Positions 1-8,232 of a DNA stretch of 64,000 nucleotides are shown in pieces. Origin of the DNA: Bacteroidales bacterium (GTDB taxonomy: Bacteria > Bacteroidota > Bacteroidia > Bacteroidales > UBA932). The stretch's first letter is position 1, and each line of letters starts with the position of its first letter. The DNA lies in assembly GCA_017550655.1 (NCBI GenBank), contig JAFZOK010000024.1, forward strand, positions 1 to 64,000. Reading direction: 5' to 3'. The position numbers and the translations under genes were made by a program. The notes under the pieces are model-generated. The model was not told the DNA's origin. It searched no databases and was given only the letters and a program-made list of their open reading frames with translations.

Positions 1-252
1 CACGGCTGCCGTAGCCTTGTATTTTTTGCCTGTGGCCTGGTCTGTGAGTGTTGGATAAGCGTTTATCATGCCCGCACTGTTACTTGTCGGAGAAGAATAC
101 TTCAGATAGACCATAGTGTAGTTGGCGAATTTTTCCACCTTAGACACTTTAACAGTCCTGTCGTTCGAGTTTTGAGGTGGATTGACATAGGTCTGGGCAC
201 TTGCGGCCCAACCTATGAAGAACAAGGCTGTCAGCAAAAGAATCCTTTTCAT
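1..252 (-). CDS. Secreted hypothetical protein, N-terminal part (cut by window edge)
   Basis: The minus strand encodes 84 residues beginning MKRILLLTALFFIGWAASAQ, a signal peptide with a likely signal peptidase I site after ASAQ, so the product is periplasmic or outer-membrane facing. The reading frame stays open to the window edge, so the C-terminus is missing. The visible mature part (TYVNPPQNSNDRTVKVSKVE and onward) shows no motif I can name. The start lies 14 nt downstream of the stop of the SUMF1-like lipoprotein gene, so the two are probably co-transcribed. Function unknown. Confidence 0.7.
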   Translation of the reverse strand, partial: MKRILLLTALFFIGWAASAQTYVNPPQNSNDRTVKVSKVEKFANYTMVYLKYSSPTSNSAGMINAYPTLTDQATGKKYKATAAV

Positions 253-266
253 GATCTTTCTATTCT

Positions 267-1085
267 TTACTTTTCAACGATCATAACAAGACGGAAGCCA
301 AGGCTGCCGAATAAATAGCCGGTTGTATATCCGCGATGCGATACCCTGCAATATGTGGCCTCATCTGTGCAGAAGTTGCCGCCACGGGTTACCTGTCCTT
401 CGGAATTCTCGTCCTCGACCTGAGGATTGGTCTGGCTTTCAGGGCTGTATGGGGCATAGTCATCGATGCAGAACTCGTCTACATTGCCGCTCATATCGAA
501 TAAGCCAAGTTCGTTTGGAGCCTTGCACTTTACAGGATGGGTTCCGCCCTCTATATCGTTGAACCAGGCAACATCTTCAAGATTGTCGCTTCCGGAGTAT
601 TTGAAGCCCTTGCTCTTGTTTCCTCCGCGAGCCGCGAATTCCCACTCTGCCTCGGTAGGCAGACGGAATGATTTGCCGGTCAGTTCGCTGAGCTTGTCGG
701 CAAAGAATTCGCAGTCTTCTCTCTCAACAGCTTCAACAGGAAGGTCCTCACCCTCGTTGTCTGACGGGTTTTCTCCCATAACGGCTTCATACAGGGCCTG
801 GGTTACTTCTGTCTCGCCGATGTAGTAGTCATAAAGGGTTACCTCGTGTGCCGGTTTCTCGTCGTCCTCGGCATCTTCGCCCTGTTCCTCAGTTGCACCC
901 ATTGTGAATGTGCCGCCCTTAACAAGTATCATGTTGAAGGATACGCCGTTAACTGTCAGGGTGACAACGCTGTCCTGAGGTGTTGCGCCAACCTCTTGCC
1001 CCTGGTTTGCGGCGCTGTTTGACTTGCAGGACAAAACAGCCAAAGCCATGAGAGCCACAAGGAATAAGTAATGTAAATTCTTCAT
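267..1085 (-). CDS. SUMF1/FGE-sulfatase-fold lipoprotein
   Basis: 272 residues. The start is MKNLHYLFLVALMALAVLSC, with a lipobox ending at Cys20; the longer ORF upstream lacks a signal peptide. Residues ~85-270 carry the formylglycine-generating-enzyme-like fold: GGTFTMG, then FRLPTEAEWEFAARGG, then a C-terminal RGGNFCTDEATYCRVSHRGY and GFRLV. The paired cysteines of catalytic FGE (C-x4-C in the family) are spaced differently here (C-x6-C), so I expect a non-catalytic, binding or structural member like the many Bacteroidota SUMF1 lipoproteins. It sits 17 nt after the upstream membrane protein gene, as an operon. Confidence 0.85.
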   Translation of the reverse strand: MKNLHYLFLVALMALAVLSCKSNSAANQGQEVGATPQDSVVTLTVNGVSFNMILVKGGTFTMGATEEQGEDAEDDEKPAHEVTLYDYYIGETEVTQALYEAVMGENPSDNEGEDLPVEAVEREDCEFFADKLSELTGKSFRLPTEAEWEFAARGGNKSKGFKYSGSDNLEDVAWFNDIEGGTHPVKCKAPNELGLFDMSGNVDEFCIDDYAPYSPESQTNPQVEDENSEGQVTRGGNFCTDEATYCRVSHRGYTTGYLFGSLGFRLVMIVEK

Positions 1086-1102
1086 ATTGGTGATTTTTAT
1101 TA

Positions 1103-1618
1103 TTATCTCGTCCAACCTTCTACACGGTAAACCTTCTCCAGAAGTTTTTTCTCCTGCTTTGTTGCAGCGTCTCTGAACCAAACTTCTATTCTGGCCGCAT
1201 AATAATCTTCCCAATCTCCTTCATAGATAGAGAATTGCTGCTTGTTGACCAGTTGCGAGAATGATTCAGTTGAATCTATTGCTACTTTGCTGCGTTCTTC
1301 TATTTCTTTCACAGAAAGCGGAATGTTTTCAGTTGCCTCAAAGCATTTGAGGAAAATTTCTCCTGCCGGCAGGGGGCTAAAGTAGAAGTCATACTTGTAG
1401 ATACCGCCCTGGATATCATTCCAGATAACAAGCCAGGAGTTGGAATCGAGAGTGTCAACTGCTTGTGTTGAAAGTGAATCAAGGGGCAGGCTGAACTGAA
1501 GTCCTTCAGGAATAGGATGATTTTTACCGAATTTGTCACTTGACCTGGAGAAGAGCAGAATCAGCACAAGTACGGCCAGGATCAGGATAACGGGCAGTAT
1601 ATACCAGATTTTTTTCAT
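1103..1618 (-). CDS. Hypothetical single-pass membrane protein
   Basis: 171 residues from MKKIWYILPVILILAVLVLILL, a strong N-terminal transmembrane anchor (about residues 5-23) followed by a soluble, probably periplasmic domain of ~145 residues rich in acidic and aromatic residues (NSWLVIWNDIQGGIYKYDFYF, VWFRDAAT). The longer frame-open start is rejected because the TM segment would then be internal and the ATG at 1618 follows a good promoter. No family recognised. First gene of a three-gene minus-strand unit. Confidence 0.65.
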   Translation of the reverse strand: MKKIWYILPVILILAVLVLILLFSRSSDKFGKNHPIPEGLQFSLPLDSLSTQAVDTLDSNSWLVIWNDIQGGIYKYDFYFSPLPAGEIFLKCFEATENIPLSVKEIEERSKVAIDSTESFSQLVNKQQFSIYEGDWEDYYAARIEVWFRDAATKQEKKLLEKVYRVEGWTR

Positions 1619-1633
1619 TGGAAAAAAGTTTTT

Positions 1634-1664
1634 GCAAGTTACGACTTTTGAAAGGAACGGCAAA
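1634..1664 (-). promoter_or_regulatory. Bacteroidota promoter for the 1618->1 operon
   Basis: On the minus strand TTTG (1661-1664) is followed after exactly 19 nt by TAACTTGC (1634-1641), a near match to the TTTG-N19-TAnnTTTG primary promoter of this phylum. It lies 16 nt upstream of the ATG at 1618. Confidence 0.55.
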
Positions 1665-1686
1665 GGATTCTTCAATTAATTATTCG

Positions 1687-1694
1687 TACCTTGC
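1687..1694 (+). promoter_or_regulatory. Possible -7 box for xseA
   Basis: TACCTTGC resembles the -7 consensus TAnnTTTG. No convincing TTTG lies 19-20 nt upstream. If used, transcription starts near 1700, which favours the xseA start at 1727 rather than earlier frame-open starts. Confidence 0.3.
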
Positions 1695-1726
1695 ACTTTG
1701 TTATGCCAAAGATGTGCCAGGAATAT

Positions 1727-3091
1727 ATGACCCTTTCCGCCTATATTTCCCAGGTGAAAGGTCTGATAGAGGATGCCGGAGGGCTTCCGGGGTGGATTGT
1801 GTGCGAGCTGGCCAACGTGAACTGGAACAGGGGGCACTGCTATCTGGAACTGGTGGAAACCTCTGCCGGAGGAGTTGTGGAGGCAAAGGCCAGGGGCACG
1901 ATATGGTCCTACAGGGCAGCTGCTCTGAGCCAGACTTTTGAGAATAGCTGCGGGGCTCCGCTCAGGAAGGGAATAAAGGTGATGCTCTATGTCCAGAGCC
2001 AGATGAGCGAGCTTTACGGCTTCTCCCTGAATGTACTGGACCTGGATCCTTCTTATACGCTCGGAGACCTGGAGGCAAAAAAGCAGGCCACTCTGAAGAG
2101 GCTGGCCCAGGAAGATCTCCTGGAAAGGAACAAGGAGCTGGAAGTTCCGGCTCTGCCTTACAGGATTGCAATAGTATCCGCAGAAGGAGCGGCCGGCTAC
2201 GGAGACTTCATGAAGCACCTTAAGGATTCAGGAGTGGACTTTGAAGTGGAGCTTTTTGAGGCCGCTATGCAGGGAGATAGTGCTCCCGAGAGCATTTCCT
2301 CTGCGTTTTCCCTGATTGAGGAAAGGGCCGGGGAATTTGACACGGTGGCATTCATTAGGGGAGGCGGCAGCAACCTGGACCTTGCCTGCTTTGACGATTA
2401 TCTGATTGCCCGGAGCATCGCCCTGTGTTCCCTTCCGGTAATCAGCGGAATCGGGCACGAAAGGGACAACCATATCTGCGACGAGGTGGCAAGCGTGAGG
2501 GTGAAGACTCCGACAGGAGCCGCTGATTTCCTGATTCAAAGGTTCGCCGATGCTTATGAAACAATAACGGATCTTGAACAGAGACTTATTGACGCGTATT
2601 CAGAATTCCTGGATGAAAGCTCAGATATTCTGGAAAGGTATTCGCTGAGGATTTCATCTGCTTTAGGACGCTTTGCAGAGGTGAGGCTTGATGCTCTCAA
2701 AGACTTGGAACACAGGATTGACTCCGCTGCGTCTGAAAGGATTCTAGGTGAATTCCATCGGCTGGACATCCTCAGGCACAGGGTTGGGCAGACGGTTACC
2801 TTTATGACTTTCCAGCAGCAGAATCATCTTGAAGCTTCTGCCGTCAGGCTCCGTGATATCTTCCAAAAAAGACTAATGAATGAAGGATTCTGGCTGGAAA
2901 TGATGCAGACAAGGTTTGAAGGGGCGGACCCGACAAAGATCCTTGAGAAAGGATACGGTATAATATTGGATGCAGAAGGACGGAAGGTTAAGGATGTCCT
3001 TCAGATTGAGGAAGGGAGCCGGATTGCGATAATGATGAAGGACGGCAAGGTCGTCTTTACAACCAGGGAGGTTGTTCACGAGAAAAAATAA
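1727..3091 (+). CDS. xseA: Exodeoxyribonuclease VII large subunit
   Basis: 454 residues from MTLSAYISQVKGLIEDAGG. The N-terminal OB-fold (~1-100: WIVCELANVNWNRGHCYLEL) is followed by the catalytic core with YRIAIVSAEGAAGYGDF, FIRGGGSNLDLACFDD and PVISGIGHERDNHICDEVA, then a long helical region and a short beta tail (KILEKGYGIILDAEG). Its size and motif order match XseA, the nuclease subunit that degrades single-stranded DNA to oligonucleotides. I preferred the ATG at 1727, which has AGGAA five bases upstream and gives the usual family N-terminus; ATGs at 1703 and 1712 are alternatives. xseB follows 15 nt downstream. Confidence 0.93.
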   Translation: MTLSAYISQVKGLIEDAGGLPGWIVCELANVNWNRGHCYLELVETSAGGVVEAKARGTIWSYRAAALSQTFENSCGAPLRKGIKVMLYVQSQMSELYGFSLNVLDLDPSYTLGDLEAKKQATLKRLAQEDLLERNKELEVPALPYRIAIVSAEGAAGYGDFMKHLKDSGVDFEVELFEAAMQGDSAPESISSAFSLIEERAGEFDTVAFIRGGGSNLDLACFDDYLIARSIALCSLPVISGIGHERDNHICDEVASVRVKTPTGAADFLIQRFADAYETITDLEQRLIDAYSEFLDESSDILERYSLRISSALGRFAEVRLDALKDLEHRIDSAASERILGEFHRLDILRHRVGQTVTFMTFQQQNHLEASAVRLRDIFQKRLMNEGFWLEMMQTRFEGADPTKILEKGYGIILDAEGRKVKDVLQIEEGSRIAIMMKDGKVVFTTREVVHEKK

Positions 3092-3106
3092 AAAGACAGA
3101 AAAAAT

Positions 3107-3331
3107 ATGGAAGAACTTAAAGAAGAACTGACTTACGAGAAGGCTATCGCTGAGTTGGAAACATTGGTTTCCAGAGTGGAGGAAAAAGATGCTCCTCTGG
3201 ATAGGATAGAAAAGGATATCAAGAGAGCGATGCAGCTGATTTCATTCTGCAAGACTCAGCTCAGAGGCTATAAGGAAAGGTTTTCAGCTCTGATGGAAGA
3301 CGAGGATATTATTGATACAGAGGAGAAATGA
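3107..3331 (+). CDS. xseB: Exodeoxyribonuclease VII small subunit
   Basis: 74 residues, the usual XseB length. The core LTYEKAIAELETLVSRVEEKDAPLDRIEKDIKRAMQLI is the conserved helical hairpin that packs along the large-subunit helices. It follows xseA by 15 nt and overlaps ribF by 4 nt (ATGA), so the three genes form one transcription unit. Confidence 0.92.
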   Translation: MEELKEELTYEKAIAELETLVSRVEEKDAPLDRIEKDIKRAMQLISFCKTQLRGYKERFSALMEDEDIIDTEEK

Positions 3332-4215
3332 GCGTAGCGGCAACAGGATTCTTTGACGGGATGCACCTTGGGCACAATAAGGTGATCCTTACCGTTAAGC
3401 AAATCGCCGAGGAGAAAGGCCTTAAGAGCCAGGTGGTTACATTCTGGCCGCATCCGCGCAGCGTGCTCCAGCAGGAGGCCTACAACCTCAGGCTGCTGAC
3501 TTCCCTGGAGGAAAAGAAGGCGCTGATAAAGGGTCTGGGCATAGACGAGGTAACGGTGCTGGAGTTCACAAAGGAGTTCAGCCTGCTTTCCACGGAAGAA
3601 TTCATAAAGGAATATCTGATAGAAAAATGCGGGGTGAAGATTCTAGTTATTGGCTATGACCACCACATAGGCCACGACCAGAGCAAGAGCCAGGAGGATA
3701 TGATGGACATCTGCCGCCGCTGCGGACTGGATGTGGTAAGGGTGGAGGAATTCACCCTGGACGGCAAGGTTCCGTCTTCCACCAAGATACGCCACTTGCT
3801 GGAGAAAGGGGATGTCGCCGGTGCCGCGGCTTTCCTGGGAAGGGAATATGCCCTCAAGGGAGTGGTGGTTTCCGGAAACCATCTGGGAAGGACCATCGGA
3901 TTCCCTACGGCAAACCTCAAGCTCTATGACCCTCTGAAACTGGTTCCGGGGAACGGAGTCTATGCCGTGAAGGTAAATCTGGGAAGAAGGCATTTCAAGG
4001 GAATCTGCAACATTGGAGTCCGTCCTACGGTAAGCAGCGGCAACCACATTTCCATAGAGACGCATATCCTTGATTTTAACGAGGATATCTACGGACTGGA
4101 TTTGGGATTGAAGTTTGTGGAAAGAATACGCAGCGAGAAGAAATTCTCCTCTTTGTCTGAACTTAAGATGCAGCTGGAAGAGGACAAGGAGAATTGTTTG
4201 AAGTATTTTTTGTAG
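3328..4215 (+). CDS. ribF: Bifunctional riboflavin kinase / FAD synthetase
   Basis: 295 residues. The N-terminal nucleotidyltransferase domain has GFFDGMHLGH (7-16, HxGH-type nucleotide site) and VPSSTKIR (148-155). The C-terminal flavokinase domain has GRTIGFPTAN (187-196) and a late E in SIETHILDFNEDIYG. The product phosphorylates riboflavin to FMN and adenylates it to FAD. The start ATG overlaps the xseB stop (ATGA), which implies translational coupling. Confidence 0.93.
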   Translation: MSVAATGFFDGMHLGHNKVILTVKQIAEEKGLKSQVVTFWPHPRSVLQQEAYNLRLLTSLEEKKALIKGLGIDEVTVLEFTKEFSLLSTEEFIKEYLIEKCGVKILVIGYDHHIGHDQSKSQEDMMDICRRCGLDVVRVEEFTLDGKVPSSTKIRHLLEKGDVAGAAAFLGREYALKGVVVSGNHLGRTIGFPTANLKLYDPLKLVPGNGVYAVKVNLGRRHFKGICNIGVRPTVSSGNHISIETHILDFNEDIYGLDLGLKFVERIRSEKKFSSLSELKMQLEEDKENCLKYFL

Positions 4216-4220
4216 ATTTG
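4213..4220 (+). promoter_or_regulatory. -7 box for greA
   Basis: TAGATTTG matches TAnnTTTG, 57 nt before the greA ATG and just after the ribF stop. The leader contains a 7-bp stem (GAGTCCC with GGGATTC, about 4240-4257) that could shape the 5' end of the mRNA. The -33 element is not well matched. Confidence 0.5.
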
Positions 4221-4277
4221 CACTGTAAAAGATAACGCAGGGGAGTCCCGTAGGGGATTCTTCTTAATTTTTATGTT

Positions 4278-4751
4278 ATGGCAAAAGTACATTATGTAAC
4301 AGCGGAAGGCCTGGAGAAGCTCAGGGAGGAACTCAACGATATGATTTCCGTCCAGAGACCGGCCATATCAAGGGCAATCGCGGAGGCAAGAGACAAGGGA
4401 GACCTTTCCGAGAATGCGGAATATGATGCGGCTCGCGAGGCACAGGGGCTTCTTGAGCTGAAGATAAGCAAGATGCAGGATCTGATAGCCAACGCCAAGA
4501 TCATAGACGAAACTCAGATAAACACCAATCAGGTGGGAATGCTCAACAAGGTTACGGTCAAGAACCTCAAGACCGGAGCCAAGATGGTGTTCACCCTGGT
4601 GGGAGAGAGCGAGGCAAACCTGGCACAGGGCAAGCTGGCCGTTTCCACACCTATAGGCAAGGCTCTGTTCGGAAGGAAGAAGGGCGAGGTTGTTGACGTT
4701 AACGCTCCTGCCGGAATCATCAAGTTCGAGATCCTGGACATTTCAATCTAA
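4278..4751 (+). CDS. greA: Transcription elongation factor GreA
   Basis: 157 residues, the normal GreA length. The N-terminal coiled coil (MAKVHYVTAEGLEKLREELN to ~75) carries the tip acidic motif in GDLSENAEYDAAREAQ. The C-terminal FKBP-like domain ends with GKALFGRKKGEVVDVNAPAG. GreA stimulates transcript cleavage by backtracked RNA polymerase. It is preceded by its own -7 box and followed 18 nt later by the HIT gene. Confidence 0.95.
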   Translation: MAKVHYVTAEGLEKLREELNDMISVQRPAISRAIAEARDKGDLSENAEYDAAREAQGLLELKISKMQDLIANAKIIDETQINTNQVGMLNKVTVKNLKTGAKMVFTLVGESEANLAQGKLAVSTPIGKALFGRKKGEVVDVNAPAGIIKFEILDISI

Positions 4752-4769
4752 GCACAAAATCATAAGAAG

Positions 4770-5165
4770 ATGGCTTCAATATTTTCAAGAATCATAGCGG
4801 GAGAGATTCCTTGCTACAAGATCGCCGAGACGGAAGACTACTTTGCATTCCTGGACATTTCTCCGGTCCAGATGGGGCATACCTTGGTGGTTCCAAAGGA
4901 CGAGAAAGACTATATCTTCGATTATGAAGACGAGTACTATGCTGGCCTGTGGAAGTTTGCAAAGAAGATTGCCGAGGCCCAGAAGAGGGCTATCCCTTGC
5001 CGCAAGATTGGGGTTGCCGTGATTGGTCTGGAAGTGCCTCACGCACACATACATCTGGTGCCTATGAACAATGAGGGAGACCTCGATTTCGACGGTGCCA
5101 AGAAACTGCATCCGTCTCCTGAGCAGATGGAGGAGATTGCAGAAAAGATAAGGAAGGAACTTTAG
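4770..5165 (+). CDS. HIT-family nucleotide hydrolase/transferase
   Basis: 131 residues with the histidine triad VPHAHIHLVPM (His91, His93, His95) and the N-terminal IFSRIIAGEIPCYKI typical of the HINT/HIT branch that hydrolyses AMP-lysine or phosphoramidate substrates. It lies 18 nt after greA, an arrangement common in Bacteroidota, so it is probably co-transcribed. The physiological substrate cannot be read from sequence. Confidence 0.9.
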   Translation: MASIFSRIIAGEIPCYKIAETEDYFAFLDISPVQMGHTLVVPKDEKDYIFDYEDEYYAGLWKFAKKIAEAQKRAIPCRKIGVAVIGLEVPHAHIHLVPMNNEGDLDFDGAKKLHPSPEQMEEIAEKIRKEL

Positions 5166-5179
5166 TTTATCGGCCGATT

Positions 5180-6313
5180 ATGAAAAAGCTTTTATACCTG
5201 GCCGCAGTGCTGGCATTCTGCGCCTGCTCAAGCGACAAGGCATCACTGAAACTCAAGATAGACGGGGCTGCCAACAAGGATGTCCTGCTCAGCGTTCTTA
5301 ATGTCAACAAGGTGGATGTAGTGGACACCCTCAAGACAGACGCATCCGGCAAGGCTTCCGCAAAGATAGACCTCCCTTACCAGTCTCCGAACTTCTACTA
5401 TCTGGACTATAACGGAATCCGCGTGGCCTCCCTGCTTCTTGCTCCGGGAGACAAGGTAAAGGTGGAGGTTGATTCCAACGGACGCGGACTCAAGCTTTCC
5501 GGCAGCAAGGAGAGCGAGCTTCTCCAGAGCGTGGACCAGGCCATCGCCAAGAGCCAGAAATCATTTGATTCCCTTAGCGTACAGCTTATTGCCTGCAACG
5601 AAATCGGCGATGTGGAGTCTGTGAAGAGGCTCCGCGTGGAACTGGGCAAGCTCTATGTTGCGCAGAAGCAGGCAGCCGTAAAGCATCTTGTGAAGAACCC
5701 TTATTCCTTCACCAACCTGAGAAACCTCTACAGGCAGTTCAACGAGAACTTCCCGCTGTTCTCCGAATTGACCGACGGAGTTTACTACCGTCAGCTCGCC
5801 GATTCCCTGCAGACACTTTATCCGAACTCTCCTTATGTTGCCGCTCTGGATAAGGAAGCCGTTTCTCTTTTCAACGAGATGGACCTGTCTTACAGGATGA
5901 AGGACGTAAACCAGATCAATTTCCCGGAGCTGGCCCTTCCGGATACCAATGCGGAAATCAGAAGCCTTTCCGGACTTTTGGGAAAGCCTTTCATACTTCT
6001 TTTCTGGGACCCGACAGACAATAACCAGAAGATGTTCAACGCAGAACTTGAAAAGATCTACAGCCAGTTCAGCGGACGCGGCCTGGAAATCTATTCTGTA
6101 TGCGCGGGCACAGACAAGGCTTACTGGAACTCCATAGTGAACCGTTTCCCGTGGATCAATGTCTGCGACAGCAAGGGAGCTTCACTTGTTTCCTACAATG
6201 TGGCAAAGCTTCCGGCCATGTTCATTTTCAACAAGAAAGGTGAAATAGTGGGGAAGGATATTTTTGACAATAACGGGCTGGTTAAAGCAGTTTCTTCTGT
6301 TTGCCAGGAATAA
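5180..6313 (+). CDS. TlpA-like thioredoxin-fold lipoprotein lacking the CxxC
   Basis: 377 residues. MKKLLYLAAVLAFCAC gives a lipoprotein signal (Cys14 or Cys16). Residues ~20-110 look like the DUF4369-type N-terminal domain of Bacteroidota thiol-disulfide proteins. The C-terminal domain (~251-377) keeps the thioredoxin-like framework, including KPFILLFWDP, the cis-Pro (KLPAMFIF, Pro345) and GEIVGKDIF. The position of the WCxxC active site reads FWDPTDNN (275-282), so there are no catalytic cysteines. A thiol-binding or structural role is more likely than disulfide exchange. The 3' end overlaps the convergent tsaB gene by 32 bp. Confidence 0.85.
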   Translation: MKKLLYLAAVLAFCACSSDKASLKLKIDGAANKDVLLSVLNVNKVDVVDTLKTDASGKASAKIDLPYQSPNFYYLDYNGIRVASLLLAPGDKVKVEVDSNGRGLKLSGSKESELLQSVDQAIAKSQKSFDSLSVQLIACNEIGDVESVKRLRVELGKLYVAQKQAAVKHLVKNPYSFTNLRNLYRQFNENFPLFSELTDGVYYRQLADSLQTLYPNSPYVAALDKEAVSLFNEMDLSYRMKDVNQINFPELALPDTNAEIRSLSGLLGKPFILLFWDPTDNNQKMFNAELEKIYSQFSGRGLEIYSVCAGTDKAYWNSIVNRFPWINVCDSKGASLVSYNVAKLPAMFIFNKKGEIVGKDIFDNNGLVKAVSSVCQE

Positions 6314-6986
6314 AATCCTTCAGATAGAAAGGCTGGAAATAGGCAAGGTCCGCAAACCTTCCTTCTTCAAGAGCCTTGGCGGCATCAGTCCTTAGACCTG
6401 AGGCCATTGGAGCCTGGTCCAGAACCGTGGCGTTTTCAGGCAGGGCTCCAAGCTTTTCTTCCAGAAGCCTTCCGAATTTAGGGGCTCCGTTTCCTGCAAA
6501 GAGGACGGGGCCTTCTTTTATGAGATTACTGAAACTGTTTTCGTCCAGAATCTTTGCCTCTGTCTTTTCAGTCTGGCGGCAGTCTCCGTCAAAGACGGCG
6601 GTATAGACTTCCATTCTTCCGGCATCAATCATTGGAACTATGCGGGTGAACTTTTTGCCCGTTTCCTCCAAGGCACAGCGCGCTATGACCGCCAGTGTGC
6701 TGATGCCTATAAGATTGGTCCTGGCAGCGTAGGCAATTCCCTTTGCCAGGCTTACGCCTATTCTCAGCCCCATATAGCTTCCCGGGCCTTCGCTGACGGC
6801 TACTGCGGCAAGGTCTGAAGGCTTTACTCCATTTTCCTTAAGAATCCCGTCAATCAGGGGAGCCAGGACCGTATCGTGGCTTCTGGCAATGCGGCAGACT
6901 TTCTGGGCAAGGAGAATGTTCCCGTCAGAAAGAGCTGCCGAGCAGGTGTCCGTCGCCGATTCTACAAGAAGAATGAATTTGCCCAT
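6282..6986 (-). CDS. tsaB: tRNA threonylcarbamoyladenosine biosynthesis protein TsaB
   Basis: 234 residues. ILLVESATDTCSAALSDG and the later VAVSEGPGSYMGLRIGVSLAKGIAYA are the ASKHA-fold hallmarks of TsaB (YeaZ), the partner that dimerises with TsaD to make t6A37 in tRNAs. The gene is last on the minus strand after the TolC and HlyD genes, 12 nt from the adaptor gene, so it may be read through from the tolC promoter. It overlaps the convergent thioredoxin-fold lipoprotein gene. Confidence 0.9.
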   Translation of the reverse strand: MGKFILLVESATDTCSAALSDGNILLAQKVCRIARSHDTVLAPLIDGILKENGVKPSDLAAVAVSEGPGSYMGLRIGVSLAKGIAYAARTNLIGISTLAVIARCALEETGKKFTRIVPMIDAGRMEVYTAVFDGDCRQTEKTEAKILDENSFSNLIKEGPVLFAGNGAPKFGRLLEEKLGALPENATVLDQAPMASGLRTDAAKALEEGRFADLAYFQPFYLKDFIPGKQKKLL

Positions 6987-6998
6987 CGCTGAGGAAAA

Positions 6999-8222
6999 TT
7001 ATTTGGCTTTTGCCTGTGAAGTCTTGACCTTCATTCCGTCCTTGAGGGTCTTGCTGATTGCGGCAAACGGTCCGGTCACAATAACGGAAGTGTCTGAGAG
7101 ACCGTCTGTTATCTGCACGTGTGTCATATCCTGGAGTCCGGTCTTTATGGCAACAGGATGGACGGTCTGGTCCTTGGCGGAATAGGTGAAGACAAAGGCC
7201 TTTCCGCTTTCTCCGAGGTCGCTCCTGGAAGTTATGGCGGAAACCGGAAGGGCAAGAACGTTCTCGGCCCTGCTGGTCTGGATCTGGACGGAAGCGCTCA
7301 TTCCAGGACGGAACGGAGACGAATTCTCGGAAAGAAGATCTATATATGATTCAGGAGAAATCCTGACCTTTACCTCAAAAGTAGTGGCCTGGTCCAGAGA
7401 AGCGGTAGTGGAGCTCTTGGATGAGTTTGCAACCTCAGTGACAACTCCGTAGAATGTGCGGTCCGTATAGGCGTCAACGGTAATCTTGGCGCTGTCTCCG
7501 GCGTTGAGGCGGATGATGTCGTTCTCGTTGACATCCACCAGAACCTCCATCTGGCTGAAGTCTGCCACGCGGAACATTTCCGTTCCTGCCATCTGGCTTG
7601 TTCCCACAACCCTCTCTCCGAGTTCCACGCTAAGCTTGGAAATTATACCGTCCATAGGGGAGTAGATGGTGGTCTTCACCAGGTTCTCCCTGGCTTCCTT
7701 CAGACGGGCTTCTGCACTGGAAATGTTGTACTTGGCTCCGTCCAGCTGCTGCTGTGCCACATCCCATTCCGCGCTTGCGGCTTCGTACTCGGCCTTGGAA
7801 ACGGTCCTCAGTTCATAGAGCTTGGCATAGCGGTCGTAGTTCTGCTTTGCACGCAGAGTCTGTGCCTGCTGCTGCTTGTAGGAGGCCCTCGCCGCATTGA
7901 CCGATGCCATTGCCTGGTCAACTGCAGAAAGGTAGATGTCCTGCTTGATCTTGATGATAAGGTCTCCCTTCTTCACCCTGTCTCCTTCCTTTACGTGAAG
8001 TTCAACGATCTCTCCGGAAACGTCCGGGGAAATCTTCACCTCGGTAACAGGCTGGATCTTGCCGTTTGCCGGTATTGTTTCCGTAATGGTCATCCTTTCC
8101 ACTTTGGAAGTGTCCACTACAGGAGTCTTGTCCTGCTTGCACATCTTGGATGCAATCATCAGTATCACGATAAGGGCCGCAGCCGCTATCCACCAGATGC
8201 TCTTTTTCTTCTTCTTTGCCAT
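6999..8222 (-). CDS. HlyD/MacA-family periplasmic adaptor subunit
   Basis: 407 residues. A lysine-rich N-terminus and one TM helix (IWWIAAAALIVILMIASKM) are followed by the biotinyl-lipoyl half-motifs (VSGEIVELHVKEGDRVKKGDLI and YSPMDGIISKLSVELGERV), a ~90-residue helical hairpin and beta-barrel domains. It would bridge an inner-membrane pump and the TolC channel encoded 10 nt upstream. No MacB-type permease accompanies it; the only ABC exporter nearby is the peptidase-containing one at 10099-12228. That makes a type-I-like peptide secretion tripartite pump plausible, though a general efflux role cannot be excluded. Confidence 0.88.
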   Translation of the reverse strand: MAKKKKKSIWWIAAAALIVILMIASKMCKQDKTPVVDTSKVERMTITETIPANGKIQPVTEVKISPDVSGEIVELHVKEGDRVKKGDLIIKIKQDIYLSAVDQAMASVNAARASYKQQQAQTLRAKQNYDRYAKLYELRTVSKAEYEAASAEWDVAQQQLDGAKYNISSAEARLKEARENLVKTTIYSPMDGIISKLSVELGERVVGTSQMAGTEMFRVADFSQMEVLVDVNENDIIRLNAGDSAKITVDAYTDRTFYGVVTEVANSSKSSTTASLDQATTFEVKVRISPESYIDLLSENSSPFRPGMSASVQIQTSRAENVLALPVSAITSRSDLGESGKAFVFTYSAKDQTVHPVAIKTGLQDMTHVQITDGLSDTSVIVTGPFAAISKTLKDGMKVKTSQAKAK

Positions 8223-8232
8223 TGGTCTGTGT

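Noticed and set aside
267..1085. Active formylglycine-generating enzyme
   Set aside because: The two catalytic cysteines do not have the spacing of active FGE, and no sulfatase lies nearby.
4221..4277. Riboswitch in the greA leader
   Set aside because: Only one short 7-bp stem is visible and the leader is too short for a known aptamer.
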